NCBI GenBank assembly: GCA_029255685.2
Contig: CM055318.2
Location: 18,233,001 to 18,297,000, forward strand
Direction of reading: 5' to 3'
Length of the DNA: 64,000 nt
Origin: Silene conica
Lineage: Eukaryota > Streptophyta > Magnoliopsida > Caryophyllales > Caryophyllaceae
This document shows, piece by piece, positions 56,342 through 64,000 of this stretch. A program made the translations under genes and the position numbers. Each line of letters opens with the position of its first letter. Within the stretch, counting starts at the first letter, position 1. The notes beneath the pieces are model-generated. The model was not told where the DNA came from and searched no databases. It saw only the letters and a list, made by a program, of their open reading frames with translations.

Positions 56342-58924
56342 TGATGCGATTATGGATAACATCAATGACGTTATGGTCGACATAGGTGAAGAAGGGACGA
56401 ACCCAGCTCTGTCTCCTGCTCATTTACTGGCAAAACGAGTCTCTTGGCTAGGAGAGCTCGTACATAAAGATGTTTGTGTTATCTCGTGTTTGTTCGAAGA
56501 CAATTAAGACGGGTATTGAAGATGTCAAAATAGCAGTTACAAGGATAGTTATTTGCTTTTACTGCTTACTTTATTTTGAAATAAAGTAGTAGTATTATAA
56601 GACTTTAATTTCGCTTGATTTGGTAGTTAAGTTGGGAATAACTATTACGATTTGTAGTTTTAATGCTAGCTTGTTTTTTGTTCTTCTTTTGGCTATTTAA
56701 AGTCTCGAAGGTATGGCTGTAACGTGTAAGGTATCTCAGAAATTGCAAACACAAATACTTTCTTGCTTGGTTAAGCTATCAATTTTTCGTTTTACGCTCA
56801 ACGCGTTTAGAATAAATACTTGTGCATTCTCAATAGGTCTTGAGTTCGTTCGTTATTGATAAGTTATAGGTCTAGCCTGTCAAATATCCAGTTGCGACGA
56901 TCTTTTCGTCTGCAACAGTTGTTCATTAATTTCAATATATCGCTTCCGCATTCTATTCGCATCATAAATGGTATCAGAGCTCCAGCTCTTGATTTCCAGT
57001 AATCGAGACGATCCTTGGTTCTCGGTACCGTTATTAAAAAATCACACACACAAATACTTACACAAAAAACAGAAAAAAAATATGGCAGGATTTGATAATG
57101 ATATGTTACTCGAGAATCTTTGAGATTTGTTGCATAACCTCCCTACGGGAAGCCGAACTAGGCCTAGACCAAAACAAGATAAATTCAAAGTTAGGGAACT
57201 CCCAGAGTACACTAGAGGCACAAACCCCGAAGACTATCTGGAGTGGAAAACAAAAATCGAGCTCATGGTGGCGGGTTAGCTGGTCATTTTGGGGTTGCTA
57301 AAACAGTCGAAGTATTAAAGGAGCATTTCTATTGGCCGCGCTTGCAAGTCGATGTTCAGAATGTGATTCGGAAGTGTTTTAATTATCACTTATCGAAGAG
57401 TTCGTTCAAAACGGGACACTACACTCCTTTGTCGGTCTCTAACATACCGTGGGAGGACGTCTCAGTAGATTTTATCGTCACTTTGCCTCGCACTCAAAGG
57501 GGTAAGGATACGATAATGGTTGTGGTGGATTTTTTTTCTATTATGGCTCATTTTATCGCTTGTCATAAGACCGATGATGCGAGTAATGTTGCCGACTTAT
57601 ATTTTCGCAAGGTGGTTTGTTTGCATGGAATTCCTAAGACGATTGTTTTGGATCGGGATTCTAAGTTGTTAAGCAACTTTTAGAACACCTTATAGAGGAA
57701 GGTTGGTACTAATTTGTTGTTCAGTACGTCTCCATCCTTAAACCGATGGGCAAACAAAGGTTACTAATAGAACGTTAGGCACATTTTTGCATGGTCTAGT
57801 AAGTAAGACCCAAAAAGACTGGGAGCTTTCACATGCGGAGTTTTCTTATAATAGGTCACCTACTTATGCTACCAATCATTCTTCTTTTGAGGCCGTTTAT
57901 GACGTAAACCCGTTTTTGCCATTAGACTTAATTCCGTTGCCAAAAAGAGGAGTGGGTGCATAAGGATCGATGTTGACTCGAAGCTTAAGTCAATGACGAA
58001 GCTACATGAGCAAGTTCAAGCTAGAATCAAGTCCATCAATGTAGTTTACAAGCGTAAGTCTAGCACTAACCGAAAGCCAAGGGTGTTCAATGAAGGGGAT
58101 TTGGTTTGGGTTCATTTAAAGAAGGAGCATTTTCCGAGCAAGCAGGGAAATAAATTAATGCCCCTTGCCGAAGATCCTTACAAAATTATTGCGAAAATCA
58201 AAGATAATGCTTATAAGGCCGAGCTTCCGGGAAGTTATGGTGTTCATGCTACGTTTAATATTGGTGATATTGTTCCATATTTAGACGATGACGACATTTC
58301 AGAATTGAGGCCAATTGCTTTTCAAGGAGGAGGAGGGATGCGATTATGGATAACATTGATGACGTTAAGGTTGACATAAATGAAGAAGGGACGAACCAAG
58401 CTCTGTCTCGTACTCATTTACTGGAAAAACAGTCTCTTAGTTAGGAGAGCTCGTGCATAAAGATGTTTGCGTCACCTCGTGTTTGTTCGAAGGCAATGAA
58501 GACGGGATGAAGACGTCAAAATAGCTGTTACACGGATAATTATTTACTTTTACTTCTTCGTTTATTTTGGAATAAAGTAGTATTATTATAGGACTTTAGT
58601 TTCGTTTGATTTGGTAGTTAAGTCGGGAATAGTTGTTACGATTCGAAGTTTTAATGCTAGCTTGTCTTTTGTTCTTCTTTTGGCTATTTAAAGCCTCAAA
58701 GGTATGATTGTAAGGTATCTTTCTTGCTTGGTTAAGCTATCAATTCTTTTTTTACGCTCAACGCGTTTAGAATAAATACTTGTGCATTCTCAATAGTTCT
58801 TGAGTTTGTTCGTTGTTGGTAAATTATAGGTCTAGCTTGTCAAATATCCAGTTGCGCCGATCTTTTCGTTTGCAAAAATTGTTCGTTAAATTCAATATAT
58901 CGCTTCCGCATTCTATTCGCATCA
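56342..58924 (+). mobile_element. Internally deleted Ty3/Gypsy element, 2.6 kb
   Basis: The LTRs are 56342-56964 and about 58336-58924 (starts near TGCGATTATGG, ends TTCTATTCGCATCA), clearly diverged, the second about 35 bp shorter. The target duplication is GGTGA (56337-56341 and 58925-58929). The primer site TGGTATCAGAGC is at 56969-56980 and the polypurine tract AAGGAGGAGGAGGG lies just before the second LTR. Between them is only 1.4 kb of decayed coding sequence. Confidence 0.9.
57082..58332 (+). pseudogene. Gag start fused to integrase of the deleted Gypsy element
   Basis: The ATG at 57082 opens Gag (MAGFDNDMLLENL, one internal stop), reaching TNPEDYLEWKTKIE. The next codons belong to the integrase zinc region (HGGGLAGHFGVAKTVEVLKE, HFYWPRLQVDVQ), so protease, RT and RNase H are gone. 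The core keeps Asp in DVSVDFIV and DRDSKLL, then stops at 57683. A later open piece, 57993-58332, is the integrase C-terminus (VFNEGDLVWVHLKKEHFPSK, DNAYKAELPGSYGVHATFNI). The zinc-binding pair reads CFNYHL instead of CxxC. It cannot function. Confidence 0.82.
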
Positions 58925-59144
58925 GGTGAGCGAGTCTTCACACAGCTTACTTGATTAGCTTCCGCAGACTTTATTGTATTTCAGTTGTTTGGAATTTTCG
59001 GTATTGGATGTAAACCTTAAGTATTATATTTTAATTTGAAGTTTCATTGCGTAACTTTGATATTCTGCCTTGAGAAACCGAGATGGTGACACTCTCACAG
59101 ACTAAGGGTACTTAGTAAAGGCCTTGGATTATGGGGGTGTTACA

Positions 59145-60558
59145 CCTAATTCTGTTTTCGTCTATTCACAATAACTTCCCTATTTCTAATTTTGGTAGGC
59201 GTTTGTGTGATCCAGATATAATTGTATGATAGGTAGTGTGTTAGTTTGATCTAAATTTAATTGTATGGTAGAGTATTATGTTTCCATAAATATTGTGCAT
59301 GAGGGCAATGATGAATTTTATTTCGAATAGGAAAGAATATTAATTTATAATGTTTTTTGAAAATAAAATGTTCATTTGTTCATAATATTTTAATGATTAC
59401 ATTAAAAACCTAAAATTCAATCCATTTATCCCGAAATTTATTCAGTGTTAGACCGAGTCTAGTCTAAGATCGAAACTTCGGAAGAGAGAGTCGAGGACAA
59501 ACCTAAATGAATTCAGTTTGGGTCTAGTCCAAACCAAATTATCATGTCCAGTTTTATCAATTACACTCGACAAAACCAACTTGGCCCAATTAACCCGACT
59601 CGAAAAGACTGACCGAGACCTGAAACTGATCCGAACTACACTCAAATGAGTCCTGAGATCCGAATCGACCAAAATTGAACATGACCCGGATTGAACCGAC
59701 CCAAAATGGCTTGATTCGAAACAACCAGACCAGAAAATTACCCGAAAAAATATAACTCTAGTTGAACCAAAAGGACCTGAAATTACTAATTTAAAAGCAC
59801 AGTAAATATTATTCACATTAAAATAAAGAATCAATTATCAAAACTAATTTTAAAATACGTAATAACACTAAATGTAATTTTTCTCTGTTAATAATTGACT
59901 CAAACCCGAAGTAACCCAACCCCAATTAAACCTAAATGACCCGATCAAAATACCCGAAAACACCCAAAACCCAAAACAACCAAACCCTATACGAACCAAC
60001 CCAATAATGTTGACATATTCAAACTAACTCGCTTGAATTGGCCCAACCTGGTTTACCCGTTTTCGAGATATAAATCTCTCAAGTCTTAACCATCTGACTA
60101 CTTATAAGAACACTCGCAATTGATAGGATTGGACATCTTCTCAACTCTTTCTCTCCTTTAAAAGGACATCCACGCTCTTGTGCACATTATATTGAGTGTC
60201 CTATTGCATAGATGAAAATGGTTGATTCCTCTAATTTGAGAGGAAATGAAATAGGCCATTGTGCCCACTTGGTAATATTTATTTGCTAAGTGAATTTGTA
60301 TACTATAAAGCAATATATAAAGTGACTCATAATACTAATGATAAAATAAATTAAATAAGAAAAATATTTGGAGATGATTTTTTCTTTTGTGAGCAAAAAA
60401 AAAAAGATGACGATATTTTTCTGGAAAATGATGTGGATGAAAAAGGGGGTGAGCCGTAAAGGAAAATAGAATAAGAGTGAAAAAAATAAGGATGTTTGTT
60501 ATCTACGTTTTCCGTTTCACCTTCTCCCTTCACCCTCGCACAAGCGAATAATTTAGTA
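59145..60558. other. Spacer with an ACCCGA-rich patch
   Basis: 59445-60060 is rich in CCCGA, GACCC and AACCCGA words, like the hAT-type MITEs elsewhere in this window, but I could not find paired ends. No gene seen. Confidence 0.4.
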
Positions 60559-60754
60559 CTCCCTCCGAGTCATAGTAATGGTTCCTTTACTTTATGCACA
60601 AAAAATAAGGAAATGATTCTAAACCAGACAAAACACCCTACCCCACACTGAATTGATTTTGGACCACAAAAAAGTTACTAAAAATGAAAAGAGGAACCAT
60701 CACTAAACTCGCACCAAAAAGGAAGTAAGAACCATTACTCCGACTCGGAGGGAG
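60559..60754. mobile_element. Stowaway MITE, 196 bp
   Basis: CTCCCTCCGAGTCATAGTAA at the left, with its near-perfect complement at the right, flanked by TA (60557-60558 and 60755-60756). Confidence 0.88.
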
Positions 60755-60904
60755 TATATATCAAATGGGGTCGCATGGTAAGTGGATGAGGATAATTGTA
60801 TTATATTTTAACCGTTATTAGTGAAGAACCTAAAAGAGAAGCTAGATAATAATTCTAAAATATAAAAAAAGATGAGATCATCTTCTCTATTGTGGGTACT
60901 CTAA

Positions 60905-61609
60905 GGCTCCGGTTTGACAATACATTTCAGGTACCTGATTTGTCTAAAATAATATTTTTGCCAAAACACGCAGTACCTTGTTTTTTTTTGGAGTGTTTGG
61001 CAATTAGCTTTTTTGACTAAAAAAAGTACTTGAAATAAAATGTTATCTCATGTAGTATTTGAGAAATCAGTGATTTGATTCATTTTTATCTACCTATTTT
61101 ACCCTTATATTTTATAAGGTCAAGATACAAAAATCAAACTCAATTGCTATGAACATTGTACAACCATTTAATTAATATTTTTTTTGTATAAGTTTAATAG
61201 AGAATTAATTCTGTATCGATAAAGTATATTTTCGAGGATATATTGTTTGAATTTTTTTTACCTAATCGTTATATATTAATTATTGTTGAGTTCTCTTTCA
61301 AACATGTTAAAGAATTGTGTAATATATTGAAAAAACTTCATTAGTACTTTAATACTAACAACGCCAACGACAATAACACGAGAATAATAGTAAAAACGTA
61401 AAAGATACTAATAATAAACTATGTCGTTTTACGTCATTTTGTCAAATATCAACTACTTTTTCAACGAGTTTCGAAACAGCAGTTTCAACAAAAATCAGCT
61501 ACTTTATCAGATTTTAATTTTCAGCTACCATTTCAGGCTTCAGACGCTAGGTAACTTTTAAGGTTTTAGCTACCTATTTCAGGTAGTTTTGTTTCTGACA
61601 AACAGAGCC
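60905..61609. mobile_element. Tourist-like (Harbinger-type) MITE, 705 bp
   Basis: The ends GGCTCCGGTTTGACAA and, complemented, GGCTCTGTTTGTCAGA are flanked by TAA (60902-60904 and 61610-61612). Subterminal 'CAGGTA/TACCTG' words lie at both sides. No ORF. Confidence 0.75.
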
Positions 61610-61612
61610 TAA

Positions 61613-61928
61613 GGGGTTGTTTGGTTAACACCTTAAAAACACATGAATTGCAAAATCACATGATTTACAAAAATATGTTTTGTTTGGTTGACATATTTTT
61701 TGGAAAATGGATGAATTAGAAGTTCCTAGGAACTTCCAATGCCTACATGATGTAGGAATTGACTTACCTACCCCTCCCTTGGTCATTGGAAATTCCCATG
61801 GAATTTAATTCCTACGTGATCAACCAAACACTTTTTGTCAAATTCACCCAAATTGGATGCTGGAAGTTAATTCCTATGAAATTGAAGTTCCTAGGCAAAT
61901 TAAGTTCCTTGATCAACCAAACGACTCC
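61613..61928. mobile_element. Tourist-like MITE, 316 bp
   Basis: The ends GGGGTTGTTTGGTTAACA and, complemented, GGAGTCGTTTGGTTGATC are flanked by TAA (61610-61612 and 61929-61931). The interior contains further inverted words ('AGTTCCTAGGAACT'). Confidence 0.8.
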
Positions 61929-61931
61929 TAA

Positions 61932-64000
61932 GTCTTGAATGATGTGATAACTACTACTTCGTAGTCCGTGCTATAGTCACAGATAAAATGCAAGTCTACC
62001 AAATTATGTACCCTTTTTTCTAGAGCAACTATCATTGTTTGCCCGGTTTCACTAGAGTTGCTTTTATTTAACATTAAAAGTAATTTTTTTAGTTAAATAA
62101 ACTACCTAAAAGTTGCAAACTCATAAATTTATTATTAGTATATTTTTCTATGACATATCTTAAATTCACGATGAAATAAATTATGAAACAAATTCACTAC
62201 ATCGGTTGTTAATATTTTATTTAAATTGTTACTACAATTCTTTTCACAACTAACAAAATTACTTTTAATATTTAGGCATTCAGTTTTATAAGGCTTCTAT
62301 ATTTATAAAAATATATTACATCGATGCATAAATCAAATCAAAATAATTATTGAATACTATAATTTCCAGAAATCTAAATTGGTTTATTTACCTTTTAATA
62401 TTTTCAAAAACTAACACACTTATATTATATTTGTGTTTGTTAAATAATTAATATTTTTATACTAATTAATGCCATAAATGGGGCATGTTTATTTCAAGGA
62501 AAACCACTATATTATGGTGTTTTCTTATTTTATACTTCAACCAAAATTGTATAACGTTTACATTAAAATCTCTTGGCCAAGTCTATATCTATCACACAAC
62601 ACTATTGATTAAAAATTATATAGTATAATTAATTTGTATATATTTATTTAATAACATTGAAATCCCTTGATTATTGAATTATATATTTTGTATCGTTTGA
62701 TTGACTGATATACTCCGTATAAAGTGACTCATAATACTATTTATTAAATATTTTAAATAAGAAAAATAAATTAAGAGAATCATCTTACTTGCGGGAGAAA
62801 AATAAAAAGAGATAAAAATAATCGAAAGTAATGTGGATGAAAGAGTGAGATGTCAAAAAATTAGAAGAGTGAAAAAAAAGGACAAGATCATTTTTTTTTT
62901 GTGGGTGCTCTAATGATGTGATGATTACTAATCGGTAGTCTGTACTATCGTCTTAGACAAATGCAAATGTACCAATCTATGTACCGTTTTCTTTTAGATT
63001 AATTTATGCAGTACCAGTGTACCACTATAAGATGTAACAAAAAAAGAGTTTTATACATTCAATTCAAATAATAAATGGAAGTTTTCTTCCTCACCATCGC
63101 TAAAAAACAATATTTCTTTTGAAAAGAATTAATACAAATGCGTAATAAACATAAATATGAGGTTAATCTAATCGATAAATGATAAATAACGTCTCATGCA
63201 TGAATATTTGTCGTGTCATACGTCAAAATGCACAAGAGAGCGAGAAAGAACACGTGTTTAGATACCATATTAAATAAAAATCTATGTTAAATATTCAAAT
63301 AGATTCGAAACTTAAAAAACTTAAAAAAGCGCGAAATTAAAAATAACTAACCTTAAAAATAATGCAAACAGTCAAATGGTCTCTCCCAGCAAAAATTACA
63401 ATTTGGAACAATAAATGTTTTGTGACGAGAGTACAATTACTAAAGGTCTAAGGATTATATACTGTCAACGGACAGTGTGAAATTGATGATTATGGTATAA
63501 GATCACACCATCAACTATTTAGAAATAAAAATTAGCACAGATTTGATAATGTCAAAGTCGTTTCAACCAATTAATTAGAAAAAAATAGGTCCTCTTAGGT
63601 AATTATCCAATAAAAAAGGAAAAATATTTTGTTGTCCAAAAAAAAATAACAAAAATCTTATATTAATCCACAAATTATCATTTAAAACGAATCAAGTATT
63701 ATAAAACTGATTTAGATAAAACAAATATATTATTTTCCTTATACATTTTTATCTACAAAAATGGAATGCAATGGACCCTGTCTTAAGTTCAAAACGGATA
63801 GTGTCGTCTTAAGGGAGACTTACAGCTATTAGACTGCCTCTTGAAATATGATTTTTTAATTTGCAACTTGCTCCAATTTAATCCCCTGGCTGATGTTGCT
63901 CAAAAGTTTGAGGTATGATCTTTACATGATTGTTTAAAAATGTTGCATTTATATGACTAATTAACAATACCCATTCCCCAGTCATTAATCTATAAAATAT
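61932..64000. other. AT-rich spacer to the window end
   Basis: It contains the second copy of the duplication described above (62715-63000). Otherwise AT-rich with no coding signal or element boundary that I can support. Confidence 0.55.

Larger units (their letters stand above)
55357..59144 (+). repeat. 3' LTR of the Tekay-like Gypsy element, split by a second Gypsy element
   Basis: A polypurine tract (AAGGAGGGAAGA, about 55344-55355) precedes it and it ends GGGTGTTACA at 59144. Without the nested insertion (56342-58929 including one target copy) it is about 1.2 kb. Near the start is an array of TACTCGGTCGAGTA-like palindromes (55385-55520), then 'GTTCCCGCTGCGAAGAGGAC' as in related LTRs. 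The matching 5' LTR is not in the window. Confidence 0.7.
60309..62960. repeat. Diverged direct duplication
   Basis: 'AAAGTGACTCATAATACTA' and what follows (60318-60490) match 62720-62890. 'ATGATGTGAT...' with 'TAGTC.GT.CTAT.GTC' (61937-62030) matches 62914-63000. The first copy contains three MITEs between these blocks; the second copy has none. Confidence 0.6.

Overview
This is plant nuclear DNA, almost certainly from a eudicot: AT-rich, with introns, GT-AG splice sites, plant-type Helitron, Harbinger, CACTA, Stowaway, Copia and Gypsy elements, and host genes of plant type. The recurring ACTCCGTAT-like words and the MITE content would fit Caryophyllales, but that is a weak inference. Most of the 64 kb is transposable elements nested in one another. 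Only two convincing host genes are present, side by side at 44-53 kb. LAYOUT. 0.08-2.1 kb: a long-inverted-repeat element with a hAT-like element inside it. 2.85-8.2 kb: a LINE remnant split by a 4.85-kb PIF/Harbinger transposon. The Harbinger has an open transposase, a broken Myb-like ORF1 and two captured host exons (NAT-type and MATE-type transporters). 9.6-10.3 kb: a short Helitron. 10.3-12.05 kb: a 600-bp direct duplication ending in CACTA-type termini. 11.7-35.7 kb: a decayed CACTA (En/Spm) element. Its ORF1 exon is cut by a 20,558-bp Helitron (12,884-33,441), whose ends are fixed to the base because the reading frame resumes on the far side. Inside that Helitron lie a young Copia element with apparently identical LTRs, AT-hook repeats, a decayed Rep-helicase gene, an 11-exon RPA-like gene in good shape, and a CACTA-type Pack element carrying FEN1-like and SEC14-like exons. 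35.7-44.1 kb: an LTR-element fragment, a mariner-like transposase pseudogene split by a MITE, a 3-kb Helitron on the minus strand, another hAT-like MITE and a short retroposon. 44.5-50.4 kb: a 12-exon gene for a CDCA7-like zinc-finger/DDT protein. 51.5-52.7 kb: a DIVARICATA-type MYB gene. 53-64 kb: nested Stowaway/hAT MITEs, a decayed chromovirus-type Gypsy element with a second, internally deleted Gypsy element in its LTR, and a diverged duplicated block in which only one copy carries MITEs. HOW THE GENES WORK TOGETHER. The CDCA7-like protein belongs to a family linked to DDM1/HELLS-type remodelling and maintenance of DNA methylation; the MYB is a transcription factor. No operon-like logic connects them. 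The mobile genes work as separate sets: Harbinger transposase with Myb-like ORF1, Helitron Rep-helicase with RPA-like protein, and CACTA TNP2 with ORF1. In each set at least one partner is broken; only the Harbinger transposase and the Copia polyprotein (one frameshift) look nearly functional. I found no CRISPR array, rRNA or convincing tRNA gene, and no clearly undescribed system. The most informative finding is the large Helitron and what it carries.
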